From assembly GCA_903917505.1 (NCBI GenBank), contig CAIXAY010000270.1:1-11810 (forward strand): a DNA stretch of 11,810 nucleotides. The letters run 5' to 3'. Numbering within the stretch: the first letter of the stretch is position 1; each line of letters begins with the position of its first letter. The notes beneath the pieces were generated by a model. That model was not told the origin of the DNA, did no database searches, and saw only the letters and a list, made by a program, of their open reading frames with translations. Below are positions 1 to 6,459 of this stretch, piece after piece. Origin of the DNA: an uncultured beta proteobacterium. Lineage in GTDB: Bacteria; Pseudomonadota; Gammaproteobacteria; Burkholderiales; Rhodocyclaceae. Both the position numbers and the translations under genes were made by a program.

Positions 1-556
1 AGCCGGCGATGTACACATCGACGACAAGAAGATCACGCACCTGCCCATCCATCAACGGGCAAAACTCGGCGTCTCCTATCTGCCGCAGGAAGCCTCGGTG
101 TTTCGCAAGCTCACCGTCCTGGAAAACATCAAGGCCGTGCTCGAACTGCAGAACCTGCCGCTCGAGGAAATCGAACAGCGCGCCGAACGCCTGCTCGAAG
201 AGTTGCACATCAGCCATATCCGCCACAGCGCGGCGGCCTCGCTCTCCGGCGGCGAACGCCGGCGCGTCGAAATCGCCCGCGCGCTGTCGACCAACCCGCG
301 CTTCATCCTGCTCGACGAACCCTTCGCCGGCGTCGATCCGATCGCCGTGCTCGACATCCAGAAGATCATCCGCTTTCTCAAGGAGCGTAATATCGGCGTA
401 CTGATTACCGATCATAACGTGCGTGAAACCCTGGGCATTTGCGACCATGCCTATATCCTCAATGAAGGCAGCGTTCTCGCGGCTGGTCGACCCGATGAAA
501 TCATTTATAATGAAAACGTCCGTAAGGTTTATTTGGGCGAGAATTTCCGCCTCTGA
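1..556 (+). CDS. lptB: LptB, LPS export ABC transporter ATPase (C-terminal part, start outside window)
   Basis: This is the ATPase subunit of the LptB2FGC inner-membrane complex, which extracts lipopolysaccharide and drives it over the LptA bridge to the outer membrane. The reading frame is open from base 2, so the start and the Walker A loop lie before the window; about 184 residues are visible and a full LptB is about 240. Visible ABC motifs in order are the Q-loop (YLPQEAS), the signature LSGGE followed by [10 protein letters not shown], Walker B with catalytic Glu (FILLDEP), the D-loop (AGVDP) and the switch His (LITDHNV). The phrase [13 protein letters not shown] and the TDHNVRETL ending are typical of LptB rather than of amino-acid importers such as LivF. 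rpoN follows 80 bp downstream on the same strand, the classic lptB-rpoN order. The first in-frame ATG in the window (98) is an internal Met, not the start. Confidence 0.95.
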   Translation, partial: AGDVHIDDKKITHLPIHQRAKLGVSYLPQEASVFRKLTVLENIKAVLELQNLPLEEIEQRAERLLEELHISHIRHSAAASLSGGERRRVEIARALSTNPRFILLDEPFAGVDPIAVLDIQKIIRFLKERNIGVLITDHNVRETLGICDHAYILNEGSVLAAGRPDEIIYNENVRKVYLGENFRL

Positions 557-636
557 GCCCGACGCTTGTATCTTCATAACTCCAGAACAAAGCGGGTGAT
601 TTTTCCGTCGGTCCGGCGGCCGGTCAGGCTCCGTAA

Positions 637-2052
637 ATGAAACCATCTCTCCAACTCAGGCTATCGCAGCACCTCGCGCTGACGCCACAGTTGCAGCTGT
701 CGATTCGTCTGCTGCAACTGTCGACGCTTGAGCTCGAGCAGGAGCTGGAAAAGTACCTGCAGGACAATCCGCTGCTCGAGCGCCAGGAAGAGGAATACGC
801 GCCGCAATTGCCGCAAGCCGGGCAGAGCGAGTCCAGCGACGAGGAAAAATCCGAAGCCGAGCCGCCCGCCCCCCCGTCTTCGGCCGACGAGGAAAGCTGG
901 CTGGGCGAAGAAAGCAGCTATTCGGCGGCGGCGGGCTCTTTCGACGACGACGACAACGACCACCAGGATGTGCAAGCGACGACGACCTCCCTGCGCGAGC
1001 ACCTGTCTTCACAGCTCGGCCTGATGAGCATTCCCGACCGTGACCGCACGCTGGTGCAATGCCTGATCGAAGCCCTCGACGATGACGGCTACCTGACGCA
1101 ATCGCTCGAGGATCTGGCCGAGGCGCTGCCCGCAGAGCTCGAAATCGAACTCGAGGAATTGCAGATCGCCTTGAAGCATCTGCAGTGTTTCGATCCGACC
1201 GGCGTCGGCGCGCGCAACGCCCAGGAGTGCCTGGCGCTGCAACTCCTGGCCCTGCCGTCCGAGCCGGTGCAGATCCTGGCGCTGAAAATCGTGCGCCATC
1301 ACCTCGAACTGCTCGCCGGCCGCGATTTCGCCAAGCTCAAACGGCACGTCGACTGCGACGACGACCAGTTGCGCGATGCCCAGTTCCTGATTCGCAGCCT
1401 GCATCCGCGGCCAGGCGCACAATACGCGGCGCTCGATGCCCGCTACATCACCCCCGACGTCGTGGTGCGCAAGCTGCGCGGCCAGTGGACGGTCAACATC
1501 AATTCCGACGCCTTTCCGCGCCTGCGCATCAACAGCCTGTACGCGCAGATTCTTTCGCGCCAGCGCGGCTCGGGGCTGGCCGGCCAATTGCAGGAGGCGC
1601 GCTGGCTGATCAAGAATGTGCAGCAGCGTTTTGACACCATCCTGCGCGTGGCGCAAGCGATCGTCGATCGTCAGCGCCAGTTCTTCGACCATGGCGAAGT
1701 CGCCATGCGCCCGCTGGTACTGCGCGAAATTGCCGACATCCTGGGTTTGCATGAATCGACCGTATCGCGAGTGACGACGCAAAAATACATGGCCACGCCG
1801 CGCGGCATTTTCGAGTTGAAGTACTTCTTCGGCAGTCACGTCGCCACCGACGCCGGCGGTGCGTGTTCGGCAACGGCCATTCGCGCTTTGCTCAAGCAAT
1901 TGATCAGTGCCGAAGAACCGAAGAAGCCGCTTTCCGACAGTCAGCTGTCGGAGGTCCTCGGCCAGCAGGGCATTGTCGTTGCGCGGCGCACCATCGCGAA
2001 ATATCGTGAAGCGCTCAACATTCCACCGGTCAAACTGCGCAAGACAATCTGA
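637..2052 (+). CDS. rpoN: RNA polymerase sigma-54 factor RpoN
   Basis: Sigma-54 directs RNA polymerase to -24/-12 promoters and needs AAA+ enhancer-binding activators; it typically controls nitrogen assimilation, motility and related functions. The 471-residue product has the full architecture. Region I (about 1-50) is rich in Gln and Leu ([15 protein letters not shown]), ending in the usual DNPLLE. Region II (about 51-115) is acidic and low in complexity, with a run of Asp at 103-106. The core-binding region covers about 120-300. A helix-turn-helix lies near 361-382 ([15 protein letters not shown]). The diagnostic RpoN box [10 protein letters not shown] is at 449-458, close to the C-terminus. 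Length matches the family. It follows lptB by 80 bp and precedes hpf by 178 bp. The ribosome-binding site is weak (an AGG about 9 nt upstream), and the ATG is placed by the conserved [11 protein letters not shown] start. Confidence 0.98.
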   Translation: MKPSLQLRLSQHLALTPQLQLSIRLLQLSTLELEQELEKYLQDNPLLERQEEEYAPQLPQAGQSESSDEEKSEAEPPAPPSSADEESWLGEESSYSAAAGSFDDDDNDHQDVQATTTSLREHLSSQLGLMSIPDRDRTLVQCLIEALDDDGYLTQSLEDLAEALPAELEIELEELQIALKHLQCFDPTGVGARNAQECLALQLLALPSEPVQILALKIVRHHLELLAGRDFAKLKRHVDCDDDQLRDAQFLIRSLHPRPGAQYAALDARYITPDVVVRKLRGQWTVNINSDAFPRLRINSLYAQILSRQRGSGLAGQLQEARWLIKNVQQRFDTILRVAQAIVDRQRQFFDHGEVAMRPLVLREIADILGLHESTVSRVTTQKYMATPRGIFELKYFFGSHVATDAGGACSATAIRALLKQLISAEEPKKPLSDSQLSEVLGQQGIVVARRTIAKYREALNIPPVKLRKTI

Positions 2053-2230
2053 TGACCTGCCCCCGCACGAAAGACGAATACTTGTGTTCACACCACCAGG
2101 GCGTCGCAATTCGCGAATCTGAGAAGATGAAAGCCATGCCCATTACCCTCACCCCGAACTGGCTTGCTGAGCTGGCGCGGGGAATTCGGCAGTCGCCTTC
2201 AGGCTGTCACCTTGTTTAAGGAGCCACACC

Positions 2231-2554
2231 ATGAACCTGCAAATCAGTGGACACCATCTCGAGATCACCCCGGCCATTCATGACTACGTCACGGGAAAAC
2301 TCGAGCGCGTCACCCGTCACTTCGACAATGTGATCGATGTGAACGTGATTTTATCGGTGGACAAACTGAAGCAGAAGGCGGAAGTCACCGTCCATTTGTC
2401 GGGCAAGGATGTCTATGTCGAAGTCATTGACGAGGATCTCTACGCCGCCGTCGATGGACTGGTCGACAAACTCGACCGCCAGATCCAGAAACACAAGCAA
2501 AGAGTCCAGGATCATCACCGTGGCAAAGGCATAGGCCATATCGCCCAGGACTGA
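2231..2554 (+). CDS. hpf: Ribosome hibernation promoting factor (short HPF / YhbH type)
   Basis: This small protein binds the 30S decoding centre in stationary phase, blocks mRNA and tRNA binding, and helps form inactive 100S ribosome dimers. The 107-residue length is that of short HPF, without the extra C-terminal dimerisation domain of long HPF. The S30AE/YfiA fold is recognisable from the start [20 protein letters not shown], the middle strand [16 protein letters not shown], and the helix [22 protein letters not shown] with a basic tail. The start is well fixed by AAGGAG at 2218-2223, 7 nt upstream of the ATG. Its position directly after rpoN and before ptsN is the standard proteobacterial order, where the gene was long annotated as a 'sigma-54 modulation protein'. 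The family name therefore reflects the neighbourhood rather than a proven effect on sigma-54. Confidence 0.96.
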   Translation: MNLQISGHHLEITPAIHDYVTGKLERVTRHFDNVIDVNVILSVDKLKQKAEVTVHLSGKDVYVEVIDEDLYAAVDGLVDKLDRQIQKHKQRVQDHHRGKGIGHIAQD

Positions 2555-2657
2555 CACCGGGCTGTCGGCGGGTCCGGCTTGTCTCGCCCTACCCGCCGCG
2601 CCCGACTGGCGCGCCGAATCATCATTCACCCACATGCCCGCCCCCATGCTCTCCTTT

Positions 2658-3104
2658 ATGAGCCAGATCACTCAATTATTAACCCCTGAAAACATCGTCT
2701 TTGATCTCGACGCGAGCAGCAAGAAGCGCGTCTTCGAGAAAGTCGGCCTGCTTTTCGAGAACAATCAGGGCATCGCGCGCAGCGCCGTCTTCGACAGCCT
2801 TTTCGCGCGCGAAAAGCTCGGCTCGACCGGCCTTGGCCAGGGCATCGCCATCCCGCACGGCCGCATCAAGGGCTTGAAGGAAGCGAGCGGCGCCTTTCTG
2901 CGCCTCGCCGCGCCGGTCCCCTTCGATTCGCCCGATGGCAAGCCAGTCACTCTGCTCTTCGTACTGCTGGTTCCCGAACAGGCCACCGAGCAGCATTTGC
3001 AGATTCTCTCCGAACTCGCCGAACGCTTCTCCGATCGCACCAGCCGCGAAGCGCTGTGCGCCACGAACAGCGTCGAGGCGGTCTTCCAGATATTCGCCAA
3101 CTAA
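2658..3104 (+). CDS. ptsN: Nitrogen PTS EIIA component (EIIA-Ntr, PtsN)
   Basis: PtsN is the terminal phosphoryl acceptor of the nitrogen-related phosphotransferase chain (EI-Ntr, NPr/HPr, EIIA-Ntr). It transports no sugar but regulates potassium uptake, nitrogen responses and other targets according to its phosphorylation. The 148-residue product is one EIIA type-2 domain. The phospho-accepting His is in GQGIAIPHGRI (residue 67 from this start), and the VLLVPEQATEQHLQILSELA segment is typical of the family. The ATG at 2658 is chosen because MSQITQLLTPENIV matches the usual N-terminus. ATGs at 2634 and 2646 are in frame and would add 8 or 4 residues, and none of the three has a good ribosome-binding site. 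It ends 11 bp before hprK, so the two are almost certainly co-transcribed. Confidence 0.95.
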   Translation: MSQITQLLTPENIVFDLDASSKKRVFEKVGLLFENNQGIARSAVFDSLFAREKLGSTGLGQGIAIPHGRIKGLKEASGAFLRLAAPVPFDSPDGKPVTLLFVLLVPEQATEQHLQILSELAERFSDRTSREALCATNSVEAVFQIFAN

Positions 3105-3115
3105 GGGTTGTCAGC

Positions 3116-4060
3116 ATGATCGACGCACGGACCTTGAGCATCACCCAACTCTACGAAGACAATCTCGAGAAACTCAAACTCACCTGGGTCGCCGCCGTGG
3201 GTGTCGACCGGCAGGTCGAACTCAAAGACCAGGAAATCTACGGTCCCGACGTCGTCGGCCACCTCAACCTGATTTACAGCCAGCGCGTGCAGGTCATCGG
3301 CAAGGCCGAACAGCGCTGGGCCGAACAGGCCGGTCTCGAGCGCTGGCAGCGCCAGATCGACGACCTGATGGCGGCCAAGCCGCCGGCGCTGATCATTGCC
3401 GACGACCTCGATATTCCGCCCGGCGTGCGCGAAATCTGCGAAGCGACGCAAACGCCGCTGTTCATCAGCCCGAAAGCCTGCTCGGCGGTCATCGATCTCC
3501 TGCATCTCTATCTCGCGCGCCGCTTCGCCGATACCGTGTCGGTGCACGGCGTCTTCATGGACGTGTTCGGCATGGGCGTGCTGATCACCGGCGATTCGGG
3601 CATCGGCAAGAGCGAACTCGCCCTCGAACTTGTTTCGCGCGGGCACGGGCTGGTCGCCGACGACGTCGTCGAACTGGCCCGCATCGCACCAACGACCATC
3701 GAGGGCCGCTGCCCGGGCATGCTGCGCGATTACCTTGAAGTGCGCGGCCTCGGCCTGCTCAACATCCGGACGATTTTCGGCGAGACGGCAGCGCGGCGCA
3801 AGATGAAGCTTAAGCTGATTGTCCATCTCGAACGGCATACCGGCGGCGACGATTCGCCGCGCCTGCCGCTCGATTCGCGCGCCCAGGAACTGCTCGGCAT
3901 TCCGGTGCGCAAGGTGGTGTTTCATGTGGCGCCGGGGCGCAACCTCGCGGTCCTGCTTGAAGCCGCGGTGCGCAATTGCATCCTGCAACTGCGCGGTATC
4001 GACAGCATGAACGAATTCATCAACCGCCAGCAGCAGGCGGTTTTCGACGACGACGTCTAG
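3116..4060 (+). CDS. hprK: HPr kinase/phosphorylase (HprK)
   Basis: This is a bifunctional enzyme that phosphorylates a regulatory Ser of the PTS carrier HPr using ATP and reverses the reaction with phosphate. In proteobacteria it belongs to an incomplete, regulatory PTS. The 314-residue product has both domains. The N-terminal half (about 1-130) is the less conserved HprK N domain. The C-terminal kinase domain holds catalytic His in SVHGVF (144), Walker A GDSGIGKS (159-166), Asp in VADDVVE (182), the HprK signature LEVRGLGLLNIRTIFG (207-222), and the loop VAPGRNLAVL near 271-280. The frame is open further upstream, to 3056, but the start at 3116 fits the family and has AAGGG at 3103-3107 overlapping the ptsN stop codon, which suggests translational coupling. 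ptsH (HPr) and ptsI are not in the window. Confidence 0.97.
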   Translation: MIDARTLSITQLYEDNLEKLKLTWVAAVGVDRQVELKDQEIYGPDVVGHLNLIYSQRVQVIGKAEQRWAEQAGLERWQRQIDDLMAAKPPALIIADDLDIPPGVREICEATQTPLFISPKACSAVIDLLHLYLARRFADTVSVHGVFMDVFGMGVLITGDSGIGKSELALELVSRGHGLVADDVVELARIAPTTIEGRCPGMLRDYLEVRGLGLLNIRTIFGETAARRKMKLKLIVHLERHTGGDDSPRLPLDSRAQELLGIPVRKVVFHVAPGRNLAVLLEAAVRNCILQLRGIDSMNEFINRQQQAVFDDDV

Positions 4061-4091
4061 AAGAGGCTGAAAAAGCCGCCGCGCCGGGGGC

Positions 4092-4122
4092 TTGCCAAGC
4101 GATTATCTATTTGGCATATAAT
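4092..4122 (+). promoter_or_regulatory. Sigma-70-type promoter for psiF
   Basis: A perfect TATAAT lies at 4117-4122, and TTGCCA at 4092-4097 matches five of six bases of the -35 consensus, with a 19 bp spacer (longer than the ideal 17). Transcription would start near 4129, giving a leader of about 25 nt before the ATG at 4155. A perfect 6-bp inverted repeat (TGCCAA 4093-4098, TTGGCA 4111-4116) overlaps the -35 and the spacer and could be an operator. Promoter identity is inferred from sequence only. Confidence 0.6.
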
Positions 4123-4154
4123 TGCACTTCCTCCACCCCCTCAAGGAGTTAGTG

Positions 4155-4361
4155 ATGAAAGTCATGCTCGCTTCAATTGCCCTTGCCCTTGCGACCGGCA
4201 GCGCCTTTGCCGCGGATGCGGAGAAGAAGCCGCCGACGCCCGCGCAGCAGGCGCAACAGGAGAAAATGAAAGCCTGTAATGCCGAAGCCAAGACGAAAGC
4301 GCTCAAGGGCGACGAACACAAGAAATTCATGAGCACCTGCCTGAAGGGGGAGAAGAAGTAA
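4155..4361 (+). CDS. psiF: Small secreted PsiF-repeat protein
   Basis: This 68-residue product looks exported. Residues 1-19 form a Sec signal peptide (Lys2, hydrophobic core LASIALALATG, cleavage after SAFA). The mature part begins ADAEKK and has a short linker rich in Pro and Gln. It then carries one PsiF repeat (about 35-65), recognised by QEKMKACNAEAK, GDEHKKFMSTCLKG and the Cys pair C41/C62, which probably forms a disulphide in the periplasm. E. coli PsiF, a phosphate-starvation-induced protein of unknown biochemical role, is longer and has two repeats, so this is a one-repeat form. The start is fixed by AAGGAG at 4143-4148, 6 nt upstream; other Met codons do not fit. It has its own promoter and a strong terminator, so it looks monocistronic. 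No obvious pho box is visible, so phosphate control is not shown here. Confidence 0.85.
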   Translation: MKVMLASIALALATGSAFAADAEKKPPTPAQQAQQEKMKACNAEAKTKALKGDEHKKFMSTCLKGEKK

Positions 4362-4382
4362 GGGGCAGACAATCGAACAAGC

Positions 4383-4410
4383 GGCGGCGCGTGGGCGCCG
4401 CCATTTTTTT
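4383..4410 (+). terminator. Rho-independent terminator after psiF
   Basis: A perfect 8-bp GC-only stem (GGCGGCGC 4383-4390 with GCGCCGCC 4395-4402) with a 4-nt loop is followed by A and seven T residues (4404-4410). It lies 22 bp after the psiF stop. It works in the + direction only, since no T run exists for the opposite strand. No equally good terminator is visible between hprK and psiF, so it may also stop readthrough from the rpoN-hprK cluster before the convergent gene at 4425. Confidence 0.9.
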
Positions 4411-4424
4411 CCAGTCGGCGCCGG

Positions 4425-5327
4425 TCAGAACGCTTCGAATTCCGCGCAGTCGGCGTCCGAATCCGTCGCCGAAGCGGCAAAGCAAATCACCCCTTTGCCA
4501 TGGATCACGCAATCGCCTTGCCGCAAGGACAGTTCCGGCCTGCCCTGCAAGGTCACGTAAGTGCCGTTGGTGCTGGTGTCGATGACCACGATCTGCTCGC
4601 CGCGGCGCTCGACCCGCGCGTGGTGGCGGGAAGCGCGGCGATCATTGACGATGACATCGTTGTTCGCCCCGCGCCCGAACTTGATGACCGGCGACGCATC
4701 GTCCAGGGTGTGCTCCTTGCCGCAATAACGAAGGCGCAGACAAGGCCCCTGCGTAGCGTGGATTCTGGCTTGCGCGGGCGACTCGACAAGCAGTCCGACG
4801 AAGGGCGCCGGGATGTCGGCCGCAATCAATTCGAAAATTCTCGGCGCCCCCGCCTTGCCGCCGGATGCCGGCCCAAGATCGCGTGCGCAGGACTGCAGGG
4901 CTGGGGAGAGCGCGGCACGCGAGTCGCCATCGGTCAGGATCTGCCCGGGCTTGGCGATTGCGGCGAGTTGCGCGGCCCGATCGACGGCTGAGCCAACGGC
5001 GCCCGCCTTCTCCTCGCGCACCGAACCGTGCGTCAAACCGACGCCGATGCCCAGTTTAACCCCCGATACCGGCGGCAGGTCGGCGACCCGCTGCTGCATC
5101 TCGACGGCCGCATGGAAGGCGTCGTCAGGCAGATTGAAGAGCGCGATCAGCTGATCGGCGTCGGACTTCACGAGGCTTCCGTCGCAGGCCTCGACGACAC
5201 GCCGCATGCGCCGAAGGCAACGGTCGACGGCGCGCAGCGCTTCGGAATTCTCGAGTTTCTCGTGCCGACGCGCGTTTCCCGACAGTTCGGCAAACAAGAC
5301 CGATCGCGGCTTTTCCGCTTCACTCAT
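4425..5327 (-). CDS. Degenerate class III nucleotide cyclase domain fused to FHA domain
   Basis: This is a 300-residue cytosolic protein with two domains and no membrane segment or signal peptide. Residues about 5-170 resemble a class III adenylate/guanylate cyclase catalytic domain: VLFAELSG (10-17), DADQLIALF (56-64), GIGVGLTHGSV, and GSAVDRAAQLAAIAKPGQILTD (112-133). Key residues are altered. The first metal Asp is Glu14, and the Asn and Arg of the usual VNxAAR are Asp116 and Gln120, while the second metal Asp is kept (Asp58). The domain is therefore probably inactive or only a sensor. Residues about 195-285 form an FHA phosphothreonine-binding domain with all hallmarks intact: FGRG (217-220), RASRHH (231-236) and TNGTYV (253-258). 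The likely role is signalling through binding of a Thr-phosphorylated partner. No kinase or phosphatase is encoded nearby. The ATG at 5327 has only a weak GAG upstream. Confidence 0.82.
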   Translation of the reverse strand: MSEAEKPRSVLFAELSGNARRHEKLENSEALRAVDRCLRRMRRVVEACDGSLVKSDADQLIALFNLPDDAFHAAVEMQQRVADLPPVSGVKLGIGVGLTHGSVREEKAGAVGSAVDRAAQLAAIAKPGQILTDGDSRAALSPALQSCARDLGPASGGKAGAPRIFELIAADIPAPFVGLLVESPAQARIHATQGPCLRLRYCGKEHTLDDASPVIKFGRGANNDVIVNDRRASRHHARVERRGEQIVVIDTSTNGTYVTLQGRPELSLRQGDCVIHGKGVICFAASATDSDADCAEFEAF

Positions 5328-5419
5328 AGTTATCTCAACGCCGTGGACACAGTCCAGCGCCCCCTCACTCGGAACCTCGCCGCCCGCTTCTGCCCGCGCA
5401 TCAGCGCGCCAACGTGCTG

Positions 5420-5428
5420 ATCATAGCA
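5420..5428 (-). promoter_or_regulatory. Possible extended -10 promoter for the cyclase-like/FHA gene
   Basis: On the - strand this reads TGC followed by TATGAT, an extended -10 element with five of six consensus bases. No good -35 is found 16-18 bp upstream, which extended -10 promoters can tolerate. Transcription would start near 5413, leaving a leader of about 85 nt before the ATG at 5327. It lies just beyond a hairpin at the ttcA end, which fits an independent transcription unit, but it is unproven. Confidence 0.4.
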
Positions 5429-5430
5429 AA

Positions 5431-5456
5431 GCTGCGCCAGGCGAGCACAGCGCAGC
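5431..5456 (-). terminator. Stem-loop after ttcA, weak terminator candidate
   Basis: On the - strand GCTGCGC (5450-5456) pairs perfectly with GCGCAGC (5431-5437) across a 12-nt loop. A longer bulged pairing (AAAGC with GCTTT) is also possible. The stem starts just after the ttcA stop codon but is followed by only three T residues, so termination would be weak or Rho-assisted. The function is inferred from position. Confidence 0.35.
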
Positions 5457-5459
5457 GCT

Positions 5460-6353
5460 TTAACGGTTCGCCAGCACCGCCAGCGGAATGGAGGCAGCGA
5501 AGCTCGGTGCGTCCCCGGCAAAGGCGGGCAGATCGAACAGCGTATCGCCGCCATCCAGTTCATCGACTGCCGTCCTGACTTGCAATCCCTTGAAGTCGAA
5601 CAAGCCCGTGTCCGCCAGATGCGAAGGCACGATGTTCTGCAGCGCCGAGAACACCGACTCGGTGCGCCCCGGAAAACGGCGATCCCAGTCGGCCATCATC
5701 TCGCGTATTTTCTGGCGCTGCAGGTTGTTCTGCGAGCCGCACAGGTTGCACGGGATGATCGGGAAGTCCATGCCGCGCGCGAAGCGCGCGATGTCGGCCT
5801 CGCCGCAGTAGGCGAGCGGCCGGATGACGACGTGCGCGCCGTCGTCGGTCACCAGCTTGGGCGGCATGGCCTTGAGCTTGCCACCGAAGAGCAGGTTGAG
5901 AAACAGCGTATGCACGATGTCGTCGCGATGATGGCCCAGCGCGATCTTGTTGGCACCGAGTTCCTTGGCCGTGCGGTAAATGACGCCGCGGCGCAGGCGC
6001 GAGCAGAGCGAGCAGGTCGTCTTGCCTTCGGGAATTTTTTCCTTGACGATCGAATAGGTGTCCTGCTCGACGATGCGGTACTCGATGCCGAGTCCGGCGA
6101 GATACGCGGGAAGGACATGCGCCGGGAAACCCGGCTGCTTCTGATCGAGATTCATCGCGATCAGGCGGAAATCGACCGGCGCGCGCCGGCGCAGGGCCAT
6201 CAGCACCGAGAGCATGGCGTAGGAATCCTTGCCGCCCGAGATGCAGACGAGAACCGTGTCGCCGTCCTCGATCATGTTGTAATCGGCGATCGCCTTGCCG
6301 GTGTCGCTTTCCAAGCGCTTTTTCAGGCGCAGCAATGTCTTTGAATTTTCCAT
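5460..6353 (-). CDS. ttcA: tRNA 2-thiocytidine(32) synthetase TtcA
   Basis: TtcA is an ATP-dependent, iron-sulphur enzyme that thiolates cytidine 32 in certain tRNA anticodon loops. The 297-residue product has the PP-loop SGGKDS (39-44), the first Cys pair CSLC (114-117), the helix with [18 protein letters not shown], and the second Cys pair CNLC (202-205, in [15 protein letters not shown]). The Cys residues are the cluster ligands known for this family. The ending [14 protein letters not shown] is also typical and separates it from TilS and CTU1-like PP-loop enzymes. The frame can be extended to a TTG at 6380 (9 more residues, MRLIFIFRV), but the ATG at 6353 giving [14 protein letters not shown] fits the family better. 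The nearby AGGG (6356-6359) is only 2 nt from that ATG, so the ribosome-binding site is unclear. An unusual repeat hairpin lies directly upstream. Confidence 0.95.
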   Translation of the reverse strand: MENSKTLLRLKKRLESDTGKAIADYNMIEDGDTVLVCISGGKDSYAMLSVLMALRRRAPVDFRLIAMNLDQKQPGFPAHVLPAYLAGLGIEYRIVEQDTYSIVKEKIPEGKTTCSLCSRLRRGVIYRTAKELGANKIALGHHRDDIVHTLFLNLLFGGKLKAMPPKLVTDDGAHVVIRPLAYCGEADIARFARGMDFPIIPCNLCGSQNNLQRQKIREMMADWDRRFPGRTESVFSALQNIVPSHLADTGLFDFKGLQVRTAVDELDGGDTLFDLPAFAGDAPSFAASIPLAVLANR

Positions 6354-6359
6354 AACCCT

Positions 6360-6429
6360 AAAAATAAAAATCAACCGCAACGATCACAACGAAAAATCGT
6401 TTCTCCTTCTTATCGTTGTGCTCGTTGTG
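6360..6429 (-). terminator. Stem-loop with T tracts between pteridine reductase and ttcA (terminator or attenuator)
   Basis: On the - strand a 17-nt arm (6413-6429) pairs with 6376-6392 at 15 of 17 positions, with a 20-nt loop. It is followed after about 5 nt by two T5 runs split by one A. This is the layout of an intrinsic terminator for the reductase gene, yet it ends only about 6 nt before the ttcA ATG, so it could also act as a leader attenuator. The stem is built from repeated CACAACG units. The regulatory role is inferred. Confidence 0.45.
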
Positions 6430-6442
6430 CCCGTTGTGGTTA
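6371..6442. repeat. Inverted pair of 9-nt tandem repeats (CGTTGTG core)
   Basis: The right arm (about 6413-6442) has three CGTTGTG cores at 6414, 6423 and 6432, exactly 9 nt apart, ending in GTGGTTAA. The left arm (6371-6392) is the inverted form with two units, beginning TCAACCGCAACG and ending CACAACGA. Comparing the left arm with the reverse complement of the outer two units plus tail gives about 18 of 22 identical positions. The centre (6393-6412) is not repeated. The compact palindrome fills most of the spacer between two genes and looks like a small non-coding repeat element. Confidence 0.75.
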
Positions 6443-6459
6443 AAGCCTTTCGGTTGCAA

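Noticed and set aside
1009..2109. 366-codon open frame on the - strand opposite rpoN.
   Set aside because: It is a shadow of the high-GC rpoN coding strand. Its translation has no recognisable domain and a biased composition, while rpoN is unmistakable.
2109..2118. Perfect 10-bp palindrome ATTCGCGAAT after rpoN as an operator.
   Set aside because: It is a single isolated palindrome with no promoter next to it and no second copy in the window; chance is the simpler explanation.
3101..3988. 295-codon open frame on the - strand opposite hprK.
   Set aside because: It covers hprK, whose motifs are intact. The antisense product shows no family features and no ribosome-binding site.
4111..4127. 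TTGGCA followed by TTGCAC, resembling a sigma-54 -24/-12 promoter ahead of psiF, tempting because rpoN is nearby.
   Set aside because: The GG and GC dinucleotides are 11 bp apart instead of the strict 12, and this spacing is critical for sigma-54. The same bases form a perfect sigma-70 TATAAT.
6351..6380. TTG start at 6380 for ttcA, adding MRLIFIFRV.
   Set aside because: The extension is coded by AT-rich sequence that overlaps the repeat hairpin, is unlike TtcA N-termini, and uses a rare start; the ATG at 6353 matches the family.
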